DNA from: an uncultured Eubacteriales bacterium | Lineage (GTDB): Bacteria > Bacillota > Clostridia > Oscillospirales > Oscillospiraceae | Length of the DNA stretch: 18,624 nt | Direction: 5' to 3' | Assembly: GCA_900549645.1 (NCBI GenBank) | Contig: URPD01000037.1 | Location: 1-18,624, forward strand | In this document: positions 7,077 to 14,587 of the stretch, piece after piece | How the letters are laid out: every line of letters begins with the position of its first letter | How positions within the stretch are numbered: the stretch's first letter is position 1 | Program-made: the position numbers and the translations under genes | The notes under the pieces: model-generated | Databases searched by the model: none | Told to the model about the DNA's origin: nothing | Seen by the model: only the letters and a program-made list of their open reading frames with translations

Positions 7077-7502
7077 TCAGATCACATAGTCCCCCGGCGC
7101 TTCGTTTCCGAGCAGATCCGCAAGGCTGATATGGTCAAAATACTCGTTCGTGAGCCGGTTATATTCCTTCCACATCGGCAGCGTTTTGCAGTACGCGGCG
7201 CGGCTGCACGGCTTCGCGCCGCATTCAAGGCACGATACCGGCGCAAGCTCGCCTTCCGTCACGCGCAGTACCTCACCAACCGTGATATTCTCCGGCGCGC
7301 GGCACAGCCGGTATCCGCCGCCCTTGCCGTGGACACCCTCGATGAACCCGGCCTTCGTCAGCAGCGGCACTATCTTCTCTATATATTTCAGCGATATCTC
7401 CTGCCGCGCGGCTACCTCCTTCATCGGCGTATAGCCGCCCTGAGGCCGCTCCGCAAGGTCAAGCATAATGCGCAGTGAGTATCTGCCGCGTGTTGATATC
7501 AT
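7077..7502 (-). CDS. Rrf2-family regulator (IscR/CymR type)
   Basis: DNA-binding repressor of the Rrf2 family, 141 residues. The winged helix-turn-helix spans about 1-65: MISTRGRYSLRIMLDLA at the start, ISLKYIEKIVPLLTKAGFI as the recognition region, then the wing GKGGGYRL (59-66). The C-terminal half holds four cysteines, C91, C94, C99 and C105, in a C-x2-C-x4-C-x5-C pattern. Rrf2 members that bind an iron-sulfur cluster, such as IscR and NsrR, have cysteines in this region, whereas B. subtilis CymR lacks such a cluster. The start ATG at 7502 follows AGGAG, which is formed by the last two sense codons of mnmA, and only four bases separate the genes. Being the last gene of cysK-mnmA-rrf2, it probably senses cysteine or Fe-S status and may repress its own operon. 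Family is sure; target and ligand are inferred. Confidence 0.9.
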   Translation of the reverse strand: MISTRGRYSLRIMLDLAERPQGGYTPMKEVAARQEISLKYIEKIVPLLTKAGFIEGVHGKGGGYRLCRAPENITVGEVLRVTEGELAPVSCLECGAKPCSRAAYCKTLPMWKEYNRLTNEYFDHISLADLLGNEAPGDYVI

Positions 7503-7506
7503 AGCT

Positions 7507-8577
7507 TCAGCTCCTAACTTGAATAACTCCGCCGCCGAGGACGGTGTCCCCGTCGTACAGCACCGCCGCCTGACCGGGCGTTATCGCGCACTGTGGCTCG
7601 TCAAACAATATCTCCGCCTCGGAGTCGCCGCGCGGCGTGACCCACGCCCACTGCTCCGTCTGGCGGTAGCGTATCTTCACCCGGCAGCGCACCGGCGCAT
7701 CCGGTGTCTCGCCGGATATCCAGTTGAACTCCGCCGCCCGCGCGTCACGCCGGTACAGCTCCGACTCCGCGCCGAGGGTGACGGTATTCTTCACCGGGTC
7801 TATCGCCGTGACAAAACGCTTTTCCGGCAGCGACAGCCCAAGCCCGCGATGCTGGCCTATCGTATAGCGTATCACACCGGCGTGGCGGCCGAGGACGTGC
7901 CCCGCCGCGTCCACGAAGTCGCCGGGCTCGGACTTCCGCCCGGTATGCAGCTCGATTATTTTCGCGTAGTCGCCGTCCGGGGCGAAGCAAATGTCCTGAC
8001 TGTCGGGCTTCTGCGCGTTGATAAATCCGCCGCGCTCGGCAAGCTGGCGCGTCTCGCTCTTGCTCAGCTCGCCCAGCGGGAACAGCGTCCGCGCAAGCTG
8101 AGCCTGCGTCATCGCGTACAGCACATAGCTCTGATCCTTTGCCGGGTCGAGCGCCTTTTTCAGCAGATATTTCCCGCCGCGGCGCTCGATGCGGGCGTAA
8201 TGCCCGGTCGCAATGTAGCTGCACCGGAGAATGTCCGCGCGGTCAAAGAGCTTTGCGAACTTCATGCAGCGGTTGCAGTCGATGCAGGGGTTCGGGGTCA
8301 TGCCCATGCAGTACTGCGCGGCGAAGCGGTCGATCACCTTTTCCCGAAAATCGTCCGAAAAATTAAATACGTAATACGGCATACCGAGCCGGTATGCCAC
8401 ACTGCGCGCGTCCTCGACGTCGTCGAGCGAACAGCAGGTGTGTCCCTTGGATATGCCAGCGTCCTCGTTCGAGTAAAGCTTCATCGTGCAGCCGATGCAC
8501 TCGTTTCCGGCGCTTTTCAGGAGCAGGGCGGCGACGCTGGAATCAACGCCGCCGCTCATTGCAACAAGTATTCTCAT
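7507..8577 (-). CDS. mnmA: tRNA 2-thiouridylase MnmA
   Basis: Makes 2-thiouridine at wobble position 34 of the tRNAs for Lys, Glu and Gln, using ATP and sulfur relayed from a cysteine desulfurase. The 356 residues include the ATP pyrophosphatase loop SGGVDSS (8-14), NPCIDCNRCMKF (96-107), where C101 matches the catalytic cysteine, and DSQDICF (192-198), where C197 is its partner. C98, C101 and C104 form C-x2-C-x2-C, and C48-C49 occur in HTCCS, so the enzyme is unusually rich in placed cysteines. It starts at ATG 8577, five bases after the cysK stop. No strong Shine-Dalgarno is visible, so translation may be coupled to cysK. It sits between a cysteine synthase and an Rrf2 regulator, a sulfur-linked context. 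Confidence 0.95.
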   Translation of the reverse strand: MRILVAMSGGVDSSVAALLLKSAGNECIGCTMKLYSNEDAGISKGHTCCSLDDVEDARSVAYRLGMPYYVFNFSDDFREKVIDRFAAQYCMGMTPNPCIDCNRCMKFAKLFDRADILRCSYIATGHYARIERRGGKYLLKKALDPAKDQSYVLYAMTQAQLARTLFPLGELSKSETRQLAERGGFINAQKPDSQDICFAPDGDYAKIIELHTGRKSEPGDFVDAAGHVLGRHAGVIRYTIGQHRGLGLSLPEKRFVTAIDPVKNTVTLGAESELYRRDARAAEFNWISGETPDAPVRCRVKIRYRQTEQWAWVTPRGDSEAEILFDEPQCAITPGQAAVLYDGDTVLGGGVIQVRS

Positions 8578-8582
8578 TCAGA

Positions 8583-9515
8583 TCAGTCCGCGAACAGCGG
8601 GGTGGAGAGGTAGCGGTCGCCGGTATCGGGCAGGAGGACGACTATGTTCTTGCCCTCGTTCTCCGGGCGCTTCGCAAGCTCTATCGCCGCCCAGACGGCC
8701 GCACCGGAGGAAATGCCGACCAGCACGCCCTCGGTCTTGCCGATGAGCTTGCCGGTGGAGAAAGCGTCCTCGTTTACGACGGGTATGATCTCGTCATATA
8801 TCTTGGTGTCCAGCACATCCGGCACGAAGCCCGCGCCGATGCCCTGTATCTTGTGCGCTCCGGCGACGCCGGTAGACAGCACCGCGGAAGTCGCAGGTTC
8901 CACCGCGACGACCTTGACGCCGGGAACCTTCTCCTTGAGGTACTTGCCGACGCCGGTGATCGTGCCGCCGGTGCCGACGCCTGCCACGAAGTAATCGACC
9001 GCGCCGTCCGTATCGGCAACGATCTCAGGGCCGGTGGTCAGGTAGTGCGCCTTGGGGTTCGCGGAATTGACGAACTGGCCGGGTACGAAGCTGTTCGGGA
9101 TCTCCTTCGCCAGCTCGTCGGCCTTGGCTATTGCGCCCTTCATGCCCTTTGCGCCCTCAGTCAGCACCAGCTCCGCGCCGAAAGCCTTCATAAGCTGGCG
9201 GCGTTCGACCGACATGGTTTCGGGCATGACGATGATTATTCTGTATCCGCGCGCCGCCGCGACGGAGGCGAGGCCAATGCCGGTGTTGCCGGAGGTCGGC
9301 TCAATGATGACGGAGCCTTCCTTCAGAAGTCCCTTTTTCTCGGCGTCATCTATCATTGCCTTTGCAACGCGATCCTTTACGGAGCCTGCGGGGTTGAAGT
9401 ACTCAAGCTTTGCAAGCACCTTGGCCTTGAGGCCGAGTTTCTTTTCAATATGTGTCAGCTCCAGAAGCGGAGTTTTGCCTATAAGCTGGTCAGCAGATGT
9501 ATAAATAGCGGACAT
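8583..9515 (-). CDS. cysK: Cysteine synthase A (O-acetylserine sulfhydrylase)
   Basis: Pyridoxal-phosphate enzyme that makes cysteine from O-acetylserine and sulfide. The 310 residues fit the family. Lys47 in NPAGSVKDR (41-49) is the cofactor lysine, TSGNTG (74-79) binds substrate, and GVGTGGTITG is the phosphate-binding loop. An in-frame start 90 bases further upstream is possible, but the ATG at 9515 has AAAGGAG eight bases before it and gives the normal N-terminus (SAIYTSADQLIGKTPL). It is first in the operon cysK-mnmA-rrf2. In B. subtilis and Staphylococcus aureus CysK also acts as a partner of the Rrf2 protein CymR. Its linkage here to an Rrf2 gene makes a similar pairing worth considering. 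Confidence 0.96.
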   Translation of the reverse strand: MSAIYTSADQLIGKTPLLELTHIEKKLGLKAKVLAKLEYFNPAGSVKDRVAKAMIDDAEKKGLLKEGSVIIEPTSGNTGIGLASVAAARGYRIIIVMPETMSVERRQLMKAFGAELVLTEGAKGMKGAIAKADELAKEIPNSFVPGQFVNSANPKAHYLTTGPEIVADTDGAVDYFVAGVGTGGTITGVGKYLKEKVPGVKVVAVEPATSAVLSTGVAGAHKIQGIGAGFVPDVLDTKIYDEIIPVVNEDAFSTGKLIGKTEGVLVGISSGAAVWAAIELAKRPENEGKNIVVLLPDTGDRYLSTPLFAD

Positions 9516-9640
9516 GACGATATCTCCTTTTATTATTTCATTAAAAATTATGTTTTTAGTATCAGTTGAAATGCGGCTCCGCGCAACATCGGAAATATGC
9601 GTCATACATTCTCATATCAAAAGCCCTCTGTATAACTACT

Positions 9641-9655
9641 ACCTACTTGGCAGGT
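9641..9655. promoter_or_regulatory. Short inverted repeat at the cysK start point
   Basis: ACCT-N7-AGGT lies at about +1 to +15 relative to the cysK promoter. It could be the autoregulatory site of the Rrf2 protein, but the arms are only four bases long and no known Rrf2 consensus is clearly matched. Confidence 0.25.
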
Positions 9656-9662
9656 TAATTGT

Positions 9663-9691
9663 ATTAAAGCGCTTGAAGCCCACTTTGTCAA
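9663..9691 (-). promoter_or_regulatory. Promoter of cysK-mnmA-rrf2
   Basis: Minus strand: a perfect TTGACA (9686-9691), 17-base spacer, TTTAAT (9663-9668). This leaves a leader of about 140 bases. I looked there for T-box and S-box features and found none. Confidence 0.7.
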
Positions 9692-9701
9692 GTCCGAAAT
9701 T

Positions 9702-9730
9702 AAAAAAGCACGGCAGAATTTTCCGCCATG
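9702..9730 (-). terminator. Terminator of the papain-like gene
   Basis: Minus strand: a 9-bp stem (CATGGCGGA with TCTGCCGTG, two G-U pairs, loop AAAT, 9709-9730) followed by CTTTTTT. The plus strand also reads into six T's after the hairpin. Confidence 0.75.
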
Positions 9731-9747
9731 ATTTTTTGTTGATAGTG

Positions 9748-10449
9748 TCAGCGCGCCTTGGGTTTTATGACCGCGATGCTGTTTAGTATGGGGATGCTGT
9801 GCTTTTTGCCGTAGGCCGTGTATTCCCCGCGGTTTATATAGTACTCCCTGCCCCATGACGATATGCGCAGCCAGTCTTCGTCCATCCCCGTGACGACCAC
9901 GTAATGCGCGCGGGCGGCGCAGCTTTTGACGAGCGTCCCGTCCGGCTCACGGCAGTAAAACGACAGCGTATTCTTCTGCCAGAACAGCGGAAAGTTCGGC
10001 CCGACAGCCAGAATGACGGGAATGTCGCGCATCAGCATAAGCTCAATGTTTTCAAACAGGCTCCCGCTCCGCGCGCCCCAATGTATCGAATACGGCATAC
10101 GCCAGCGCAGGAAAAACAGCTCCAGCCCGCCCGTGAGCATAAGCCCGTTTATGCCCCGGCCGGGGATGAGCGGCAGGAAGCCGCGGTGCAAGCGCGACGC
10201 GAAGGAGTTATACACGCTCAGCGGGATGCTCTGCCCGTCCTCCCCCGCCGCAAACGGACAGGTGCAGTCCGAATGGCGGCTGAGGTACAGTATCGCATCC
10301 AGCCCCGCGATCACACCGCAGCCGCAGACGCGCATTGTCGCGTCCGGGTGCGCGCTCTGGCTCCCGCCGTAGCTGTGCAGGCCGTTTTGCTCCGTCGATA
10401 TGTATTCGTGCGCCAAGCCGAGCGCCGATGATGAAAAAACGTTCCTCAT
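9748..10449 (-). CDS. Papain-like (C39/C1 fold) cysteine peptidase-like protein
   Basis: I do not recognise this 233-residue protein as a named family, but it carries a papain-like layout. A cysteine cluster, VCGCGVIAGLDAILYL (41-56), resembles the nucleophile helix of C39-type peptidases, with C44 or C42 as nucleophile. A histidine strand, H182 in AHYVVVTGMDEDW, is followed by ISSWGREYYINRG (196-208). This last piece resembles the NSWG motif of papains, with serine in place of asparagine. There is no signal peptide or membrane segment, so the protein is probably cytosolic. The ATG at 10449 has only a weak ribosome binding site (GGGGCGGA); Met39 just before the cysteine helix is an alternative start. 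The gene is a single unit with its own terminator and perhaps a forespore promoter. It could be a peptidase, an amidase or an inactive relative. Confidence 0.55.
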   Translation of the reverse strand: MRNVFSSSALGLAHEYISTEQNGLHSYGGSQSAHPDATMRVCGCGVIAGLDAILYLSRHSDCTCPFAAGEDGQSIPLSVYNSFASRLHRGFLPLIPGRGINGLMLTGGLELFFLRWRMPYSIHWGARSGSLFENIELMLMRDIPVILAVGPNFPLFWQKNTLSFYCREPDGTLVKSCAARAHYVVVTGMDEDWLRISSWGREYYINRGEYTAYGKKHSIPILNSIAVIKPKAR

Positions 10450-10479
10450 GCCGTTCCGCCCCGTCTTTCATTATAATTC

Positions 10480-10510
10480 CAGTATACCCCAACGCCTCGG
10501 CTTTTTCAAC
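10480..10510 (-). promoter_or_regulatory. Possible sigma-F-like promoter
   Basis: Minus strand: GTTGA (10506-10510), 16-base spacer, GGGTATACTG (10480-10489), which fits the GGnnAnAHTR -10 consensus fully and the -35 at four of five bases. It places transcription about 24 bases before the ATG. A TATAAT at 10472-10477 lacks a matching -35 box. Confidence 0.3.
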
Positions 10511-10593
10511 ACCGTTCCGCGCACAGCGCCGGGCGGTTTATCCATTCTTTGTATATGTTGCTGGACTTTTGCGGCTGAAAAACGCTTTTATGG

Positions 10594-10620
10594 TTGACTT
10601 TACTGGTAATTTAGTATATC
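10594..10620 (+). promoter_or_regulatory. Weak promoter of the galactokinase-like gene
   Basis: TTGACT (10594-10599) precedes TATATC (10615-10620, spacing 15) or TATCTT (10617-10622, spacing 17). A small inverted repeat, TATATC-TT-GATATA (10615-10628), overlaps the -10 area and could be an operator or just AT-rich sequence. Confidence 0.35.
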
Positions 10621-10669
10621 TTGATATAAGTAGAAGATTAGTCCTTTTTTGATGGAAGGTGACAAATAT

Positions 10670-11749
10670 ATGGAAAAGAACTTGTTCGTTCCCGGCCGGA
10701 CTGAGCTTGCCGGCAACCACACGGATCACCAGCAGGGCAGGATTCTGGCCTCCGCCGTTGACCTCGGCCTGTACGCCGATTTCGAGAAAAACGGCGAAAA
10801 CGCGATTCACATCCACTCCGAGGGTTACAGTGATTTTACGGTCAGGCTGAACCACGCCGCCGTGCGTACCGGCGAATTCGGCACGCCGAAATCCCTCGTC
10901 CGCGGCATGGTCGCGGCCTTCCGCGAGCTTGGTCTGAACTGCGGCGGCTTCAATGCCGAGATCAGGACGACACTGCCTGCGGGTTCTGGTTTGAGTTCGT
11001 CCGCGGCATACACTGTGCTCATCGGCAAGATTCTGAGCGAGCTGTTCAACGACGGTAAGGTCGACCCCGTGGTCATCGCCCGCGCGGCACAGCAGTCCGA
11101 GAACAAGTATTTCGGCAAGCCCTGCGGACTCATGGATCAGCTGGCCTGCTCGCTTGGGCACACCGTATATGTCGATTTTCACACAAACGAGATCGAGCCG
11201 ATACAGGCCGATTTCCGCTCCATGGGACTCACCCTCTGCCTCACAGACACCGGCGGCAGCCACGCCGGACTTGACACCTCTTACGCGCGCATCCCCGCCG
11301 ACATGGTGTACATCGCAAACCTCTTCGACAAGGGCGTCCTTGGCGACGTCGATCCGGAGGAATTCCGCCGCAAGGGCTGGGACCCTGCGAACCGCCCGGT
11401 ACGCCGCGCAATGCACTTCTTCAACGAGAACGAGCGAGTCCCCCTCATGCGCGACGCGCTCAAGCGCGGCGACGGCGCAACCTATATGCGCCTGATGAAC
11501 GAGTCCGGCCGCTCCTCGGAGGAGCTGCTGAACAATATCATCACCAGCGCTACCGGAGACACAAAGCTTGCACAGGGTCTTGACCGTAGCCGCAAGCTTC
11601 TTGAGGGCAAGGGCGCATGGCGCGTACACGGCGGCGGCTTCGCCGGCTGTGTGCAGGCGCTGATGCCGACAGACTTTTTCCCCACATACAGAGAGAATAT
11701 GGAAAAAGCCTTCGGCGGCGGAAGCTGCCGCGAGATCCGCTTGGTATAA
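10670..11749 (+). CDS. galK: Galactokinase-like GHMP kinase
   Basis: A sugar or small-molecule kinase of the GHMP family, nearest to galactokinase, which phosphorylates galactose at C1. The 359 residues show the N-terminal signature GRTELAGNHTDHQQGR (10-25), the ATP loop LPAGSGLSSSAAY (104-116), CGLMDQ with the likely catalytic aspartate, and the C-terminal GGGFAGCVQAL. Classical galactokinases read GEHTDY at the sugar site; here it is GNHTDH, so a glutamate is replaced by asparagine. The protein is also shorter than typical GalK (about 380-390). The same wording occurs, as I recall, in proteins annotated as galactokinase in gut Clostridia. Start: the ATG at 10670 follows GGAAGGTG (10654-10661). 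No other Leloir gene is next to it. Kinase family is sure, substrate is inferred. Confidence 0.8.
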   Translation: MEKNLFVPGRTELAGNHTDHQQGRILASAVDLGLYADFEKNGENAIHIHSEGYSDFTVRLNHAAVRTGEFGTPKSLVRGMVAAFRELGLNCGGFNAEIRTTLPAGSGLSSSAAYTVLIGKILSELFNDGKVDPVVIARAAQQSENKYFGKPCGLMDQLACSLGHTVYVDFHTNEIEPIQADFRSMGLTLCLTDTGGSHAGLDTSYARIPADMVYIANLFDKGVLGDVDPEEFRRKGWDPANRPVRRAMHFFNENERVPLMRDALKRGDGATYMRLMNESGRSSEELLNNIITSATGDTKLAQGLDRSRKLLEGKGAWRVHGGGFAGCVQALMPTDFFPTYRENMEKAFGGGSCREIRLV

Positions 11750-11788
11750 AATAAAGCCGGACAACGTTTCCCGTTGTCCGGCTTTATT
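11750..11788. terminator. Bidirectional terminator, 17-bp perfect stem
   Basis: aataaagccggacaacg (11750-11766) pairs perfectly with 11772-11788 around a five-base loop. It serves the convergent kinase gene and flavoprotein gene, touches the first gene's stop codon region and overlaps one base of the other's stop codon. Confidence 0.88.
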
Positions 11789-13377
11789 TATGCCTGTTTT
11801 AATGTTTTCAGCACGGCTTCCGCACAGCGCATCCCGTCTACCGCGGCGGAGGATATCCCGCCCGCGTAGCCCGCACCCTCGCCGCAGGGGTACAGCCCCT
11901 CTATCGTCGAGGACAGGGTTTCCCCTCGGAGTATGCGCACCGGGGAGGACGAGCGCGTCTCCGGCGCGGTCAGTACCGCGTCCGGCGCGTCGAACCCGTG
12001 CAGCTTCTTTCCAAGCTCCGGTATCGCCTTTTCCAGCACCGACGTTATCCGCTCCGGAAGCACGTCATGCAGCTCGCACCAGACCACTCCCGGACGGTAG
12101 CTGGGCTTCACCTCGCCCGCGCCAGTGCTCGCGCGATGCGCGAGGAAATCCCCCGCAAGCTGTGCCGGGGCGCGGTAGCTGCCGCTGACGGCATATGCCG
12201 CGCGCTCAATTTCGCGCTGCCAGTACATTCCGCCAAGCGTGCTCTTATCCGGGAAATCCTCGGTGTGCAGCGTGACGAGCAGGGCGGAGTTCGCGTTCTC
12301 GCCGTCGCGCCGCGAATAGCTCATGCCGTTGGTGACGACGCCGCCCGGCTCGGACGCCGCGGCGAATACCTCGCCGCCGGGGCACATGCAGAAGGTATAG
12401 GCGCTCGTGCCGTCGGGTAGGTGGACATTCAGCGAATAGTCCGCCGCGGGCAGCTCGCCGCGCTCGCGCCCGTACTGCGCAAGGTCGATGCTTCTTTGCA
12501 GGTGCTCTATGCGCACACCCATGGAAAACGGCTTCGGCTGCATCGGCACGCCCTGCGCGTTCAGATTCTCAAAAGTGTCGCGCGCCGAATGGCCGATGGC
12601 GAGTACCAGCCGCTCACAGGGCAGGGTGTACTCCCCCTCCGCGCAATGGACGACCGCGCCGGTGAGCCGCCCGTCCGCGACGTTCAGCCGCTCCAGCCGG
12701 TGCCCGAAGCGTACCTCGCCGCCGAGGGCGATGACCTCGCGGCGGATGTTCTGCACGACGTCTATCAGAATATCCGTGCCGATATGGGGCTTCGCGTCGT
12801 AGACGACGCTCTCCGGTGCGCCGTGCGCGGCGAACTCGCGCAGCATCCAGCCCATGCGCCGATCCTTCGTGCCGGTGTTGAGCTTTCCGTCGGAAAAGGT
12901 TCCCGCGCCGCCCTCGCCGAACTGCACGTTGCTCTCCGGCTGCAATTCGCCGCCTGCGCGCAGTACGTCCACCGCTTTCTTGCGGCTGACCGCGTCCATG
13001 CCGCGTTCAAGCACTATCGGGTTTGCGCCCGCCTTTGCCAGCACCAGCGCCGCGAACATGCCCGCGGGGCCGAAGCCGACGATGATCGGCCGCGTCTCCG
13101 GCGCGGCGACGTGCGGGAGATCATACACCGGCTCCGCGTATTCGCTCACATCCGCGCTCTTCGCGCGGGCGATCGCTTTCTGCTCATCGCCATGGATCTC
13201 CGCCGCGACGGCGCAGACATAGTGGATATCGTTCTTCTTCCGCGCGTCAAGCGAACGCTTCACGAGCTTCAGCTCTTTTATCTCCCGCTCCGGGATCCGG
13301 AGCTTTTTTGCGGCCAGCACGCGCAGTGCATCAAGCGATTGTCCCGGCGCAAGCCGCAGATTTCTCACAAGTATCAT
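11788..13377 (-). CDS. FAD-dependent oxidoreductase (COG2509 type)
   Basis: Uncharacterised flavoprotein dehydrogenase of 529 residues. After an N-terminal domain of about 90 residues comes the dinucleotide-binding motif IIVGFGPAGMFAALVLAKAG (98-117) with GxGxxG at 101-106, then ERG, the usual ribose-binding acidic end. The conserved block QFGEGGAGTFSDGKLNTGT (152-170) is typical of this family. The C-terminal GLYPCGEGAGYAGGISSAAVDG is the FAD-closing motif. An in-frame upstream ATG exists, but the ATG at 13377 has GGGGAG before it and overlaps the previous gene's TGA as ATGA, showing translational coupling. It is third in the operon with asparaginase and another flavoprotein. Its substrate is unknown; family members are described only as FAD-dependent dehydrogenases. 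Confidence 0.85.
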   Translation of the reverse strand: MILVRNLRLAPGQSLDALRVLAAKKLRIPEREIKELKLVKRSLDARKKNDIHYVCAVAAEIHGDEQKAIARAKSADVSEYAEPVYDLPHVAAPETRPIIVGFGPAGMFAALVLAKAGANPIVLERGMDAVSRKKAVDVLRAGGELQPESNVQFGEGGAGTFSDGKLNTGTKDRRMGWMLREFAAHGAPESVVYDAKPHIGTDILIDVVQNIRREVIALGGEVRFGHRLERLNVADGRLTGAVVHCAEGEYTLPCERLVLAIGHSARDTFENLNAQGVPMQPKPFSMGVRIEHLQRSIDLAQYGRERGELPAADYSLNVHLPDGTSAYTFCMCPGGEVFAAASEPGGVVTNGMSYSRRDGENANSALLVTLHTEDFPDKSTLGGMYWQREIERAAYAVSGSYRAPAQLAGDFLAHRASTGAGEVKPSYRPGVVWCELHDVLPERITSVLEKAIPELGKKLHGFDAPDAVLTAPETRSSSPVRILRGETLSSTIEGLYPCGEGAGYAGGISSAAVDGMRCAEAVLKTLKQA

Positions 13378-14585
13378 TTGCCAAGTCTCCCCACGAGCCG
13401 CCCGCTCGCCCAAGCCCATTGCAGATTATATCCGCCGCAGTCCCCGTCAACGTCCAGCAGCTCGCCGCACACGAACAGCCGCGGCATGAACCAGCTCTCC
13501 AGCGTCTCCGGATTAAAGCCGCCGGTTTTGATGCCCCCGGCAGTCACCTGCGCGCAGTCGAAGCCTTCCGTGCCGAGCAGCGCAAGGCGGAAGTTCCGGC
13601 AGGCATCGGCGACGCGCTCCAGTTCCGCGTCCTCAAGCAGACGCAGAGGAGCCTGCGCGCCGATACCGGCGTATTTTATCAGCATCCGCCCAAGGCGGTT
13701 GTGCAGCATCCCGGTCAGAAGCTCCTCGGCGGGCAGATTCGGGAGCGCCGCGCGCCGCGCGTGCAGAAGCTCCAGTACGCGCTCCCGCGGGTAGTCCCGC
13801 AGGAAATCGACGCTCAAGGTCAGTTTCCCACCCTCGGAAGCGGCGCGGCGCGAAATGTCAAACGCCGCGGGGCCGGACACGCCGGTCTCGGTGAATTGCA
13901 GCTCGCCGCGCCCCTCGCAGAGCACCTCATCCCCGCGCAGGAGACTGATACGGCAGTCCGCCCGAACGCCCTTCAGCGCGCGCGGATATTCCGGCGCGGT
14001 CAACAGCTGCACCAACGCCGGATGCAGCGCGGTGGTCTTGTGGCCGAGCGGCTTCAGAAGCTCGTACCCGTCCCGGACGCCGCCAAGCTTGCCGCCCGCC
14101 GCGCCGCCGCAGGCGACTATCAGCCAGTCCGCATGCAGCGAGCCGCCGTCATATTTTATCTCATAGCCGCCGTCCGCGCGCAGGATCTCGCGCGCGACAA
14201 CGCCGGTGCGCAGTTCCACCCCGGCGCGGTTCAGCGCGAAGCGCAGTACGTCCACAACGGAGTTTGCGGAGTTTGACAGCGGGTAGACCCGCCCGCCGTA
14301 CTCCTCCGTCATCAGCAGACCCAGCGAGGCGAAATAATCCATCGCGGCCTGCGGCGGGAACTTTTCCAGCGCGGGGCGGACAAAATCCGCATTCTCGCCG
14401 TGATAATTCTCCGCCGCGGCTCCGGTGTTCGTCAGGTTGCAGCGGCCGTTCCCGGTCGCAAGCAGCTTCCGCCCGACGCGCTGCTGCCGCTCCAGCAGCA
14501 CCACGCGCCTGTTCCCGTCCTCCGCCGCAGTCAGCGCCGCCATCATGCCCGACGCTCCGCCGCCTATAATAACAACTGTTTCCAT
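13374..14585 (-). CDS. BaiN/HI0933-family flavoprotein
   Basis: NAD(P)/FAD-dependent oxidoreductase of the HI0933-like family, 403 residues, the usual length. The FAD motif VVIIGGGASGMMAALTAA (4-21) is followed by the family signature VGRKLLATGNGRCNLTN (37-53). The C-terminal CGELLDVDGDCGGYNLQWAWASG completes the FAD site. One Clostridium scindens member, BaiN, was reported to act in bile-acid 7-dehydroxylation, but most members are housekeeping flavoproteins of unknown role, so no bile-acid function is claimed. The ATG at 14585 lies two bases behind the asparaginase stop, with AGGGG as ribosome binding site. The gene is the middle one of a three-gene operon and overlaps the next gene by four bases. 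Confidence 0.88.
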   Translation of the reverse strand: METVVIIGGGASGMMAALTAAEDGNRRVVLLERQQRVGRKLLATGNGRCNLTNTGAAAENYHGENADFVRPALEKFPPQAAMDYFASLGLLMTEEYGGRVYPLSNSANSVVDVLRFALNRAGVELRTGVVAREILRADGGYEIKYDGGSLHADWLIVACGGAAGGKLGGVRDGYELLKPLGHKTTALHPALVQLLTAPEYPRALKGVRADCRISLLRGDEVLCEGRGELQFTETGVSGPAAFDISRRAASEGGKLTLSVDFLRDYPRERVLELLHARRAALPNLPAEELLTGMLHNRLGRMLIKYAGIGAQAPLRLLEDAELERVADACRNFRLALLGTEGFDCAQVTAGGIKTGGFNPETLESWFMPRLFVCGELLDVDGDCGGYNLQWAWASGRLVGRLGK

Positions 14586-14587
14586 AG

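Noticed and set aside
9516..9662. T-box or SAM riboswitch upstream of cysK
   Set aside because: The leader is long enough in part, but no AGGGTGG-type T-box sequence, S-box core or terminator before cysK was seen.
9514..9786. Small plus-strand open frame of 90 codons over the cysK leader
   Set aside because: It covers the cysK promoter and a terminator hairpin, lacks a ribosome binding site, and runs into the 3' end of the opposite gene.
10208..10492. Open frame of 94 codons overlapping the papain-like gene start
   Set aside because: Arginine-rich low-quality sequence in another frame of a better supported gene, with no motif.
13374..14585. Bile-acid dehydroxylation function for the BaiN-family protein
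   Set aside because: The family is wide and mostly uncharacterised, and no other bai gene is near.
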